Position numbers and translations under genes: made by a program
The notes under the pieces: generated by a model
Database searches by the model: none
What the model was told of the DNA's origin: nothing
The model's input: the letters and a program-made list of their open reading frames with translations, nothing else
From: Streptomyces nymphaeiformis
GTDB taxonomy: Bacteria; Actinomycetota; Actinomycetes; Streptomycetales; Streptomycetaceae
NCBI RefSeq assembly: GCF_014203895.1
Contig: NZ_JACHJY010000004.1
Location: 1-64,000, forward strand
Direction of reading: 5' to 3'
DNA length: 64,000 bases
In this document: positions 1-7,862 of the stretch, in pieces
How the letters are laid out: each line of letters starts with the position of its first letter
Numbering within the stretch: position 1 is the stretch's first letter

Positions 1-318
1 GGGCCCTTCCGGCGGTTCCGACTCTATCAGATCCTTTCGGCGTCTGATTCCCAGTCAGCGGGGTTTGTCTTTCCGGCTGTTCGGCCGTTCCGACGAGTGA
101 GACTTTAGCGGATTCCTGCCGTCCGACGCTAATCGGGCGACATGCGCCCAGACCTTCGAACGCGAATTCCTCATTTCGCAAAAACGCACGGAAAGCACGA
201 CGGCATGGCAAAGCACCGTCAGGTTCAGTGGATCTTGCGGAATGGCTGTCCGGGGCCGACCGGAGTCGGTGCTCACGTCGGACAACTCGGAGAACCTTAC
301 GGATCAGGGGGTTCCGTG
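1..318. other. Intergenic, relatively AT-rich stretch without a convincing gene
   Basis: No open frame here has Streptomyces-like third-position GC, and the stretch is visibly richer in A/T than the flanking genes. It holds short repeats of TTCCGGC/TTCCGAC (about 7-22 and 72-96) and small competing inverted repeats: ATCAGA at 26-31 can pair with TCTGAT at 43-48, while CTGA at 44-47 can pair with TCAG at 55-58. It probably belongs to the untranslated flank of a gene outside the window. I cannot assign an RNA family. Confidence 0.4.
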
Positions 319-1365
319 TCAACCCTGGTCCGTGGGGGTTCCTCTGCCCGGGTGACGGAAGGCGTTGCGGTAGTCGCGGGGGCTGGTGCCCAGGTGGGAG
401 GCGAAGTGCTGGCGCATGGTGACCTCGCTGCCGAAGCCCGCGCGGCGGGCCACCTCGGGGAGGGGGTGGTCCGTCCGTTCGAGCAGCTTCTGGGCTGCCG
501 CCACGCGCTGGGTGATGAGCCAGTGGAGAGGGGTCGTTCCGGTCGTGGCCTGGAAGTGGCGGGCGAAGGAGCGGGGGGACATGCCGGCGACGGCGGCCAG
601 GCTCGCGACGGTGTGGGGGTCGGCGAGGTGGGCCAGGGCGTGGGCGCGTACGGCGGCGAGGGCGTCGGCGTCGCGGTCGGCGCGGGGCGTGGGGTGCTCG
701 ATGAACTGTGCCTGGGTCCCCGTGCGGAAGGGGGCCGTGACCATCGAGCGGGCGACGGTGGCCGCCGCCTCCGCTCCGTGTGCCGTGCGGATCAGATGGA
801 GGCAGAGGTCGATGCCCGCGGCGGTGCCGGCCGAGGTCCAGACGCCGGTGTCCTCGACGAAGAGCGCGTCGGGTTGGACCTGGACGGCGGGGTGGAGGGC
901 GGCCAGGGTCCCGGCGAGGTGCCAGTGGGTGACGGCGCGGCGGCCGTCGAGGAGGCCGGCGCGGGCGAGGACGAAGGCGCCGGCGCAGAGCGAGGCGACC
1001 GGGACGCCGGCGGTGTGGGCGCGGCGGAGGGCGTCCAGGACGGGGGCCGGGAGGTCGGCGTAGGGGTCTTCGATGCCGGGGACGACGACGAGGTCGGTGG
1101 GGGTGAGGTCGTCGATCCAGGTGAGCGGGCGGTCGGGGGTGAGGGTGAGGCCGCCGCGCAGGGGGACGGGGGTGTCCGGCTCTGCGGCGGTTCTGCGGAG
1201 TTCGAAGGGCGGGACGCCGCGGAGGGTGCGGTCGCTGTCCCAGACCTCGGTGATGACGGAGACGTCGAAGGCGCGGATGCCGGGGAAGGCGACGAGGGCG
1301 ATGCGCTGGGGGCGTGGTGTGGGTGTCTGCGGCACGGTTGGCAGTAAAGCATCGATCGCTGGCAT
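319..1365 (-). CDS. GlxA family transcriptional regulator (DJ-1/PfpI + AraC HTH)
   Basis: This is a 348-residue cytoplasmic DNA-binding regulator. The N-terminal half (about residues 15-190) is a DJ-1/PfpI-like amidase-type domain containing the nucleophile-elbow segment SLCAGAFVLARAG. The C-terminal 100 residues are an AraC-type double helix-turn-helix with the signatures AGMSPRSFARHF and ARRAGFGSEVTMRQHF. I chose the ATG at 1365 because GAGGGA lies about 4 nt upstream and the DJ-1 domain starts shortly after it. The gene is divergent from the isochorismatase-like gene at 1411 with a 45-bp gap, so it probably controls that gene and itself. The ligand is unknown. The family call is secure. 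Confidence 0.9.
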   Translation of the reverse strand: MPAIDALLPTVPQTPTPRPQRIALVAFPGIRAFDVSVITEVWDSDRTLRGVPPFELRRTAAEPDTPVPLRGGLTLTPDRPLTWIDDLTPTDLVVVPGIEDPYADLPAPVLDALRRAHTAGVPVASLCAGAFVLARAGLLDGRRAVTHWHLAGTLAALHPAVQVQPDALFVEDTGVWTSAGTAAGIDLCLHLIRTAHGAEAAATVARSMVTAPFRTGTQAQFIEHPTPRADRDADALAAVRAHALAHLADPHTVASLAAVAGMSPRSFARHFQATTGTTPLHWLITQRVAAAQKLLERTDHPLPEVARRAGFGSEVTMRQHFASHLGTSPRDYRNAFRHPGRGTPTDQG

Positions 1366-1410
1366 TCGTCCCTCTGGGACGCGGGGGCCGGCGGCGGGAG
1401 GATCGTTGTC

Positions 1411-2022
1411 ATGGAGATCAACGAGAACGCGGCGCTGGTGGTCATCGACGTGCAGAAGGGCTTCGAGTCGGAGTTCTGGGGCCGGCGGGACAACCCGGAC
1501 GCCGAGCGGAACATCGCGGCTCTGATCGACGTGTGGCAGGAGACGGGGCGGCCGGTCGTCTTCGTACGGCACGACTCGCCGCGGGCCGGGTCGCCGCTGG
1601 AGCCGGGGACCGAGGGCAACGAGTTCAAGGACTTCGTCGAGGAGCGGCGGGGGAAGGGGACCGGTCCTGAGCTGCTCGTCACGAAGTCCGTGAACTCCGC
1701 CTTCTACGGGGAGCCCGATCTGGATGCCTGGCTGAAGGGGGTCGCCCGCGGCGGAGCCGCTGATGGACAGCGTGGGCAGTTCGTGGTGGTGGGGATCCAG
1801 ACCAACATGTGCAACGAGACCACCGCGCGGATGGGCGGGAACCTCGGGTACGACGTGCTGTTCGCGATCGACGCCATGCACACCTTCGACCTGGCCGGGC
1901 CGTTCGAGTGGACGCAGACGGCGGAGGAGCTGACCCGGGCGACGGCGGTGTCGCTGCACGGTGGGCGCTTCGCCCGGGTCGTGACCACGGAGGACGTGGT
2001 GAAGGGTGCGTCGGCTGCGTAG
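1411..2022 (+). CDS. Isochorismatase-like cysteine hydrolase
   Basis: The protein has 203 residues and the alpha/beta fold of the isochorismatase/nicotinamidase superfamily. The catalytic triad can be placed: Asp in ALVVIDVQKGF (near residue 13), Lys in VTKSVNSAFYG (near 92) and Cys in QTNMCNETTARMGG (near 135). It probably hydrolyses a small amide or vinyl-ether substrate. Nothing in the sequence separates nicotinamidase, isochorismatase or another amidase. The metal-binding histidine expected of a nicotinamidase is not obvious. The ATG at 1411 follows GGGAGG by 9 nt. Its divergent neighbour, a GlxA-type regulator, often controls such hydrolases. It converges with proC across 13 bp. Confidence 0.88.
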   Translation: MEINENAALVVIDVQKGFESEFWGRRDNPDAERNIAALIDVWQETGRPVVFVRHDSPRAGSPLEPGTEGNEFKDFVEERRGKGTGPELLVTKSVNSAFYGEPDLDAWLKGVARGGAADGQRGQFVVVGIQTNMCNETTARMGGNLGYDVLFAIDAMHTFDLAGPFEWTQTAEELTRATAVSLHGGRFARVVTTEDVVKGASAA

Positions 2023-2035
2023 TCGGGGCGGGCGC

Positions 2036-2845
2036 TCAGCTGTTGCCGGAGGCGAGCTCGCGGCTGCGGTCGCGGGCCGCTTCCAGTGCGGCGATCAGGG
2101 CGGCCCGTACGCCGTGGTTCTCCAGCTCGCGGATGGCGCTGATGGTGGTGCCGGCCGGTGAGGTGACGGCCTCGCGGAGCTTGACCGGGTGCTCGCCGCT
2201 GTCGCGGAGCATCACGGCGGCGCCGATGGCGGCCTGGACGATGAGGTCGTGGGCCTGGGCGCGGGGCAGGCCGAGGAGGATGCCGGCGTCGGTCATCGCC
2301 TCGACGAGGAAGTAGAAGTACGCGGGGCCCGAGCCCGAGAGGGCGGTGGCGGCGTCCTGCTGGGACTCGGGGACGCGGAGGGTCTTGCCGACGCCGCCGA
2401 AGATCTCCTCCGTGTGGGCGAGGTGCTCGGGCGTGGCGTGGCTGCCGGCCGAGATGACGGACATGCCCTCGTCGACGAGTACGGGCGTGTTCGGCATGAC
2501 GCGGACGACGGGGGTGCCGGAGGTGAGGCGGTCCTCGATGAAGGACGTGGGGATGCCCGCCGCCGCGCTGATGATCAGGCGGTCGGCGGTGACGTGCGGG
2601 GCGAGCTCGTCGAGGAGGCGGCCCATGTCCTGCGGCTTGACGGCCAGGATGAGGGTGTCGGCGCGCTTGGCGGCCTCGGCGTTGGTGACGGTCTCGACGC
2701 CGTAGCGGGTACGGAGTTCCTCGGCGCGTTCGGCGCGGCGGGTGGTGACCAGGAGGTTGGTGGGGCGCCAGCCGGCGCGGATCATGCCGCTGAGGAGCGC
2801 TTCACCGATCTTGCCGGTGCCGAGGACTGCGACGGTCTGGGTCAT
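2036..2845 (-). CDS. proC: Pyrroline-5-carboxylate reductase
   Basis: ProC reduces 1-pyrroline-5-carboxylate to L-proline with NAD(P)H, the last step of proline synthesis. The 269-residue protein opens with the Rossmann motif AVLGTGKIGEALLSG and carries the conserved VMPNTPVLVDEGMS segment and the dimerisation signature ALSGSGPAYFYFLVEA followed by REAVTSPAGTT. The length fits the family. I chose the ATG at 2845 because GAGGTG lies about 9 nt upstream. An in-frame GTG at 2857 would add four residues but lacks a good ribosome site. It is monocistronic and convergent with the hydrolase gene. Confidence 0.96.
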   Translation of the reverse strand: MTQTVAVLGTGKIGEALLSGMIRAGWRPTNLLVTTRRAERAEELRTRYGVETVTNAEAAKRADTLILAVKPQDMGRLLDELAPHVTADRLIISAAAGIPTSFIEDRLTSGTPVVRVMPNTPVLVDEGMSVISAGSHATPEHLAHTEEIFGGVGKTLRVPESQQDAATALSGSGPAYFYFLVEAMTDAGILLGLPRAQAHDLIVQAAIGAAVMLRDSGEHPVKLREAVTSPAGTTISAIRELENHGVRAALIAALEAARDRSRELASGNS

Positions 2846-2929
2846 GGGTCTGTTCACCTCGCCGGAGGGGGCCTTTTCGACATCCTTTCACCGGTGGGGG
2901 CCGGGGTGCGTGGGGTGTCCGAGGGGCGG

Positions 2930-3667
2930 TCAGGCGGTGCGGCGGCGGAGGGTGGCCGCGCCGAGGCCGAGGACGAGGACGGCGCAGCCGGCGACGACGA
3001 GGGCGTCGCGGACGAAGGCGGTGGTCATGTCGGGGTGGCGCAGGACCTCGTTCATGCCGTCGACGGCGTACGACATGGGCAGGACGTTCGAGATCGCCTC
3101 CAGGGCGGGGGCCATGCGGTCGCGCGGGGTGAACAGGCCGCAGAGCAGGATCTGCGGGAAGATCACGGCCGGCATGAACTGGACGGCCTGGAACTCGGAC
3201 GCGGCGAAGGCGGAGACGAAGAGGCCGAGGGCGGTGCCGAGGAGGGCGTCGAGGAGGGCCACCAGGAGGAGGAGCCAGGGGGAGCCGATGACGTCGAGGC
3301 CGAGGAGCCAGACGGCGAGGCCGGTGGCCAGGACGGACTGGAGGACGGCGACGAGGCCGAAGGCGAGGGCGTAGCCGGCGATGAGGTCGGCCTTGCCGAG
3401 GGGCATGGCGAGGAGGCGTTCCAGGGTGCCGGAGGTGCGTTCCCTGAGGGTGGCGATGGAGGTCACCAGGAACATCGTGATGAGCGGGAAGATGCCGAGG
3501 AGCGAGGCGCCGATGTTGTCGAAGGTGCCCGGGCTGCCGTCGAAGACGTAGCGGAGCAGGAAGAGCATCAGGCAGGGGACGAGGAGCATCAGCGCGATCG
3601 AGCGCGGGTCGTGGCGCAGCTGGCGCAGGACGCGGGCGGCGGTGGCGAGGGTGCGGTTCGCGTTCAC
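2930..3667 (-). CDS. ABC-2 type transporter permease
   Basis: This is a 245-residue membrane subunit of an ABC exporter. The sequence shows six hydrophobic segments of the ABC-2/DrrB class, starting with a cytoplasmic helix and the first membrane span IALMLLVPCLMLFLLRYVF, and the ATLRERTSGTLERLLAMPL coupling motif typical of the family. The GTG start at 3667 overlaps the stop of the upstream ATPase gene (GTGA, 4 nt), so the two are translationally coupled and form one exporter. The substrate is unknown; relatives export drugs or antibiotics. A longer open frame extends upstream but only duplicates the ATPase region in the wrong frame. Confidence 0.92.
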   Translation of the reverse strand: MNANRTLATAARVLRQLRHDPRSIALMLLVPCLMLFLLRYVFDGSPGTFDNIGASLLGIFPLITMFLVTSIATLRERTSGTLERLLAMPLGKADLIAGYALAFGLVAVLQSVLATGLAVWLLGLDVIGSPWLLLLVALLDALLGTALGLFVSAFAASEFQAVQFMPAVIFPQILLCGLFTPRDRMAPALEAISNVLPMSYAVDGMNEVLRHPDMTTAFVRDALVVAGCAVLVLGLGAATLRRRTA

Positions 3668-4506
3668 GGGCGGTGCTCCTGCTCTTCGACTGCGGCTCGG
3701 GCGGCTCGTTCGTTCGCCGCGTCCACGAGGTGCAGGAAGGCTTCCTCGACGGTGGCGGTGTCGTTGCGGCGGCGGAGGTCGTCGGGGGTGTCCTCGGCGA
3801 GGATCTCGCCCTCGCGCATGAGGAGCAGTCGGTGGCAGCGCTCGGCCTCGTCCATCACGTGGGAGGAGATGAGGAGGGTGGTGCCCCGGTCTGCGGCGAT
3901 CCGGTGGAAGAGGTTCCACAGGTCGCGGCGGAGAACGGGGTCGAGGCCGACCGTGGGCTCGTCGAGGACGAGGAGCTCCGGGGTGCCGAGGAGGGCGACG
4001 GCGAGGGAGACGCGGCTGCGCTGGCCGCCGGAGAGCCGGCCGGCGAGGGCGTCCGCGTGGTCGGCGAGGTCGACGTCCTCGATGGCCCGGTCGACGGCGG
4101 TGCGACGGTCATGGCGGTGGGCGCGGCCGGGGAGCAGGACGGCGGCGAAGTAGTCGAGGTTCTGGCGGACGGTGAGGTCGTCGTAGACGGACGGGGCCTG
4201 GGTGACGTAGCCGATGCGGGAGCGGAGGGCGGGGTCGCCGGCGGGGCGGCCCAGGACCTGGAGGGTGCCGGTGACCTTGGCCTGGGTGCCGACGATGGCG
4301 CGCATGAGGGTGGTCTTGCCGCAGCCGGAGGGGCCCAGGAGGCCGGTGACCTGGCCGGTCGGGACGGTGAAGTCGAGGGCTTTGAGGACTTGGCGGTCGC
4401 CTCGGACTGTGGTGAGGGATTGGGCGATGATCGCCGCCGTGCTTTGTGCGGGGTCGCCTGAGTCGGCCGTGTCGGCCGAGTCGCCTGCGGCCGCGTAATT
4501 CATCAT
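3664..4506 (-). CDS. ABC transporter ATP-binding protein (ABC-2/DrrA-like exporter)
   Basis: This is the 280-residue nucleotide-binding subunit of the exporter. It has Walker A GLLGPSGCGKTTL (near residue 55), the signature LSGGQRSRV, Walker B LLVLDEPTVGLDP and the H-loop LLISSHVMDEA. A non-conserved Ala/Ser/Asp-rich leader of about 25 residues precedes the domain. The start codon sits inside an 18-bp inverted repeat (4498-4515) and there is no Shine-Dalgarno sequence, so a short-leader or leaderless mRNA under repressor control is plausible. ATG at 4503 is an equally good start. It couples to the permease gene through a GTGA overlap. Confidence 0.93.
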   Translation of the reverse strand: MMNYAAAGDSADTADSGDPAQSTAAIIAQSLTTVRGDRQVLKALDFTVPTGQVTGLLGPSGCGKTTLMRAIVGTQAKVTGTLQVLGRPAGDPALRSRIGYVTQAPSVYDDLTVRQNLDYFAAVLLPGRAHRHDRRTAVDRAIEDVDLADHADALAGRLSGGQRSRVSLAVALLGTPELLVLDEPTVGLDPVLRRDLWNLFHRIAADRGTTLLISSHVMDEAERCHRLLLMREGEILAEDTPDDLRRRNDTATVEEAFLHLVDAANERAARAAVEEQEHRP

Positions 4507-4515
4507 GTGATGAAT
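4498..4515. promoter_or_regulatory. 18-bp inverted repeat over the ABC-exporter start codon
   Basis: The sequence ATTCATCA-TG-TGATGAAT has perfect 8-bp arms around a 2-bp centre. It contains the probable start codon of the ATPase gene (minus strand, 4504-4506). A CACTAT hexamer lies 7 nt upstream of that codon. This geometry fits a repressor operator that blocks transcription start. No regulator gene is adjacent, so the binding protein is unknown. Confidence 0.5.
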
Positions 4516-4694
4516 AGTGGGGCTGGGGGTGTCCGGGCGTCAAGGATCTGGGTCTTGGGTTCCTGCGGGTGCATGTGGTGCGGGTTCAGGCGCGGGAGCC
4601 TGGGCCCGGCAAGGGGCACCGTCCCGTGTGCCCGCCCGTCCCGCAAGGCGGGACGATCGCCCGCACGGCAGCGGGTGCGGGCCCGCAGGTGCCG

Positions 4695-5189
4695 TTACTT
4701 GCGCTTCGGCTTCTTGCGGGTTGACGGGTTGCCCGTGCGGGAGGCTCGGCGGTTTTCGTACTGCTTCACTGCCGCTTCGTGTTCCGTGCGGTGGAGTCTT
4801 TCGCCTGGGGCCTCGATGAAGCAGCGGGCCGCGTAGGCCAGGAGGGAGCCGATGAAGCCGATGGCCTTCAGGCTGCGGAGGGACTCCTCGCGGGCCGGGT
4901 CGGCCGGGCGGCGGACGAAGCCCTCCCAGGTCTTGGCGAAGGCGATGGCGCTGCAGACCGCGAACATGATGACGACCAGCGTGTTGACGACGCCGCCGAC
5001 GTCCGCGATCTGCAGGCCCTCATAGGCGAAGCGCAGCACGAAGCAGGCCGCGACGGCGGCGGCGAGCGCGCCGGCGGCGAGGCCGGCGCGGCGCAGCGCG
5101 TAGTGGCCGCTGTGGTCGACCCAGGTCGTGCCGAAGAAGCGGATCTCCTCAGGCTGCGGGCCGCTGGGCTGCTTTTCTTCGTCGCTCAC
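4695..5189 (-). CDS. Conserved small integral membrane protein, unknown function
   Basis: This 164-residue protein has a hydrophilic N-terminus (about 35 residues), at least three hydrophobic segments (GLAAGALAAAVAACFVLRF near residue 37, VNTLVVIMFAVCSAIAFA near 68, and AIGFIGSLLAYAARCFI near 110) and a basic C-terminus ending TRKKPKRK. I do not recognise a named family. The GTG start at 5189 has no ribosome site, but GATAAT lies 7 nt upstream (5197-5202), the geometry of a leaderless transcript. The neighbours, an exporter and a divergent kinase region, give no functional hint. Confidence 0.75.
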   Translation of the reverse strand: MSDEEKQPSGPQPEEIRFFGTTWVDHSGHYALRRAGLAAGALAAAVAACFVLRFAYEGLQIADVGGVVNTLVVIMFAVCSAIAFAKTWEGFVRRPADPAREESLRSLKAIGFIGSLLAYAARCFIEAPGERLHRTEHEAAVKQYENRRASRTGNPSTRKKPKRK

Positions 5190-5223
5190 GGGATCGATTA
5201 TCCCCGGGGCGGCGGAGCGGAGC

Positions 5224-5475
5224 TCAGGAGCAGCGCGGTGCGACCATCTCGTCGCTGCCCGTGTGGACGTACGCGTCGGCCACGTACTCGCCCGGCGCGA
5301 TGTTATCCCAGATGTTCGTCGTGCCGTACGGGCCGCCGACCCACTCGCCGTACTTCTGGCAGTAGATGGCGACGGTGGCGCCGAGCGGCAGCACCCGGAC
5401 GATCGGGTACTTGGTGCTCGGGCCCGAGCGCACGTTGACCCGGTAGCCGGGTGCGACCTCGTAGCGCGTGGTCAT
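5224..5475 (-). CDS. Small SH3-like domain protein
   Basis: This 83-residue protein matches a bacterial SH3 domain over most of its length: VNVRSGPSTKYPIVRVLPLG is the classic start of the fold, followed by ATVAIYCQKYGEWVGG. A C-terminal extension ends in VAPRCS. Two cysteines, in IYCQ and PRCS, could form a disulfide. There is no signal peptide, so secretion, usual for cell-wall-binding SH3 domains, cannot be shown. The ATG at 5475 follows GGGGGAGG by 5-6 nt. It is divergent from the kinase gene at 5634 with a 158-bp gap. Confidence 0.82.
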   Translation of the reverse strand: MTTRYEVAPGYRVNVRSGPSTKYPIVRVLPLGATVAIYCQKYGEWVGGPYGTTNIWDNIAPGEYVADAYVHTGSDEMVAPRCS

Positions 5476-5633
5476 GGTGTCCTCCCCCTGTGGCGCAAAA
5501 GCGCTCCGCCGAGTTTCACTCTCCGCGACGCGCAGGCTAGCAAGCTCCACCGACATCGCGGGCACCATGGACTAGGCTCCGTCGGGTCGCGCACGTGCGC
5601 GCGATGTGACGGGGAATCACACGGGGGTGGGCG

Positions 5634-7796
5634 ATGCCACCGTTGCGCGGCACCGGTGCCGAACGGTATGCGGAAGAGCCCGAGTACGCGGGCGACTACC
5701 GTCTCCAGGCCTGTCTGGGATCCGGCGGCATGGGCGTCGTGCACCTCGCGAGCTCCGCCTCGGGGCTGCGGCTCGCGGTCAAGGTCGTACACGCTCGGTA
5801 TGCGGAGGACCCCGAGTTCAGGGCGCGTTTCCGCCAGGAGGTCGCGGCCGCCCGCCGGGTCAGCGGGGCCTTCACGGCGCCGGTCGTCGACGCCGATCCC
5901 GATGCCGAACGCCCCTGGATGGCGACCCTCTACGTGCCCGGCCCGACCCTCGCCGACCAGGTGAAGCGGAACGGCCCGCTGTCCCCGGCCGAACTGCGCC
6001 GGCTCACCGCCGGGCTCGCCGAGGCGCTCCGCGACATCCACCGGGCGGGTGTGGTCCACCGGGACCTCAAGCCCAGCAACGTCCTGCTGACCGACACCGG
6101 CCCGAAGGTCATCGACTTCGGGATCTCCCGGCCGGTCGACAGCGATCTGCACACGGAGACGGGCAAGCTCATCGGCTCGCCGCCGTTCATGGCGCCCGAG
6201 CAGTTCCAGCGGCCCCGGGAGGTCGGGCCGGCGGCGGACGTGTTCGCGCTGGGTTCCGTGCTGGTGCACGCGGCGACCGGGCACGGGCCGTTCGACTCCG
6301 ACAGCCCGTACATCGTGGCGTACCAGGTCGTCCACGACGAGCCGGACCTGACGGGGGTGCCGGCGGACCTGGCGCCGCTCGTCGCGCGCTGCCTCGCCAA
6401 GGAGCCGGTCGCGCGGCCGACGCCGGCGCAGATCATGCAGGCGCTGCTGCCTCCCTCGTACGCGGCCGAGGCCTTCATACCGGCGCAGCGGCGGCGGCCC
6501 GCGCTGCCCGAGGACGAGGACGCGGGCCACGCGCCCGCGTGGGACGCGGACACGCCGGTCCGGGCCCCCGCGCCGGCCGTGCCCCGGCGCGGTCCGCGGA
6601 TCCGGCCGCGTCCGACGATCGCCGTCGCCGCCGCGCTGGCGCTGACCGCGGCCGGTCTGTACGCGGCGCTCAGCCGGCCCGCGGACCGGCCCGAGACCCC
6701 GACGAGCCCGGACGAGGTGGCGACCTCGTTCACCGGCTGGACCACCGGGCTCCAGAAGTACGGTCCGTCGTCCGCGCCCGCCTGTACGCACGACGCGGGC
6801 GCGCTGTACTGCGCGGCGCGGGGCGTCGGGCTCGCCCGGCTCGACCCGGTGACCGGCCGGATCCTCTGGTCGCGGACCGCGCCCGTCGAGCAGGGGTCGC
6901 CCGAGGTCCCCGTGCCCCTCGCGGAGGGCCTGGTCGGGGCCGCCGCTCCGACGGGTCCCCTGCGGGCGTACGCGGCCGGGGACGGCGCGCCCGGCTGGAC
7001 CGCCCGCGGCAAGCTCCCCGAGGTGTACCGGCCGGCCGGCGAGGCCGTGGTCCTGTCGGACGGCGTCGGCGGCATCCGGGCGGTCGACGCGCGCGGCGGC
7101 AAGGAGCTGTGGCGGCACGGCCTGACCGGCTTCGGGGTGCCGCGCCCCGGACCGTACGACGCGCCCTCCGGGCTCCTCACGGTGTCCGAGGCGTCGGAGG
7201 ACGCGACGCACACCCGGGTCGCCGCGATCCGGCCCGCCACCGGCGAGGTGGTCTGGCAGCGGAACCTGGACGGCAACCTCGACCCGCTGGGCCGCACCGG
7301 GGACGGCACGCTGGTCCTCGCGGCCTTCTACGGCGCCGACGCCTCGCTGGTCGACGCCCTCGTCCTCCTGGGGCCCGGCGGCGACCACGGCGCCGTGCGC
7401 AGGCTGTCCCTGCCGTACCGGATGGACCTCCGGGGCGTCGCGGTGAGCGGAGCCGTCGTCCATCTGCTCGACGCGGACGGGCACCTCACCGCCTTCGACA
7501 CCGCCGCGCCGAAGGGGAAGGTGCTGTGGGACCTGGAGACGGCCGCCGGGAACGTCTCCCCGCCGGTCCTCGGCCCCCGCGACCGGCTCTACTTCTCCGT
7601 CCAGGACGGCCGGCTGCTCGCCGTCGACACCGTGCGCGGCGCGCTCGTCGGCCAGACCCGGCCCCGGCTGCGCAACGGCCGCCTCGGGTACGCGACGACC
7701 GTCCCCGCGCCCGTGGTCGCCGGGGACCGGGTCTTCGGGACGGCGCCGGACGGCTCCGTGTTCGCGGTGGACGCGCGCGATCCGGCGTCCTGGTGA
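5634..7796 (+). CDS. Transmembrane Ser/Thr protein kinase with PQQ-like propeller (AfsK-like)
   Basis: This is a 720-residue Hanks-type kinase. The kinase domain (about residues 20-280) has the glycine loop GSGGMGVVHLA, Lys in LAVKVV, the catalytic loop HRDLKPSN, DFG in VIDFGISRP and APE in FMAPEQF, so it looks active. A Pro/Arg-rich linker leads to one membrane helix, TIAVAAALALTAAGLYAAL (near 330). The C-terminal ~350 residues are extracytoplasmic repeats of PQQ/WD-like type (LDPVTGRILWSR, VDARGGKELWRHG, IRPATGEVVWQRN), which would form a beta-propeller sensor. It probably senses an envelope or nutrient signal and phosphorylates cytoplasmic targets. A strong hairpin terminator follows. Confidence 0.93.
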   Translation: MPPLRGTGAERYAEEPEYAGDYRLQACLGSGGMGVVHLASSASGLRLAVKVVHARYAEDPEFRARFRQEVAAARRVSGAFTAPVVDADPDAERPWMATLYVPGPTLADQVKRNGPLSPAELRRLTAGLAEALRDIHRAGVVHRDLKPSNVLLTDTGPKVIDFGISRPVDSDLHTETGKLIGSPPFMAPEQFQRPREVGPAADVFALGSVLVHAATGHGPFDSDSPYIVAYQVVHDEPDLTGVPADLAPLVARCLAKEPVARPTPAQIMQALLPPSYAAEAFIPAQRRRPALPEDEDAGHAPAWDADTPVRAPAPAVPRRGPRIRPRPTIAVAAALALTAAGLYAALSRPADRPETPTSPDEVATSFTGWTTGLQKYGPSSAPACTHDAGALYCAARGVGLARLDPVTGRILWSRTAPVEQGSPEVPVPLAEGLVGAAAPTGPLRAYAAGDGAPGWTARGKLPEVYRPAGEAVVLSDGVGGIRAVDARGGKELWRHGLTGFGVPRPGPYDAPSGLLTVSEASEDATHTRVAAIRPATGEVVWQRNLDGNLDPLGRTGDGTLVLAAFYGADASLVDALVLLGPGGDHGAVRRLSLPYRMDLRGVAVSGAVVHLLDADGHLTAFDTAAPKGKVLWDLETAAGNVSPPVLGPRDRLYFSVQDGRLLAVDTVRGALVGQTRPRLRNGRLGYATTVPAPVVAGDRVFGTAPDGSVFAVDARDPASW

Positions 7797-7804
7797 CCAC
7801 GTAG

Positions 7805-7844
7805 GACGAAGGGGAGCGGGTCCGAGGACCCGCTCCCCTTCGTC
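7805..7844. terminator. Bidirectional intrinsic terminator between kinase gene and ilvD
   Basis: This is a perfect inverted repeat with 19-bp arms (GACGAAGGGGAGCGGGTCC and its complement) and only two central bases. It lies between the convergent kinase and ilvD stop codons. It has no long U tract, as is common in Streptomyces. Confidence 0.85.
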
Positions 7845-7862
7845 GTACGTCCTTCGCCGGGG

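Noticed and set aside
142..1347. A 401-codon plus-strand frame opposite the GlxA regulator
   Set aside because: It is Gly/Asp/Glu/Ala low complexity; the minus-strand gene has clear domains.
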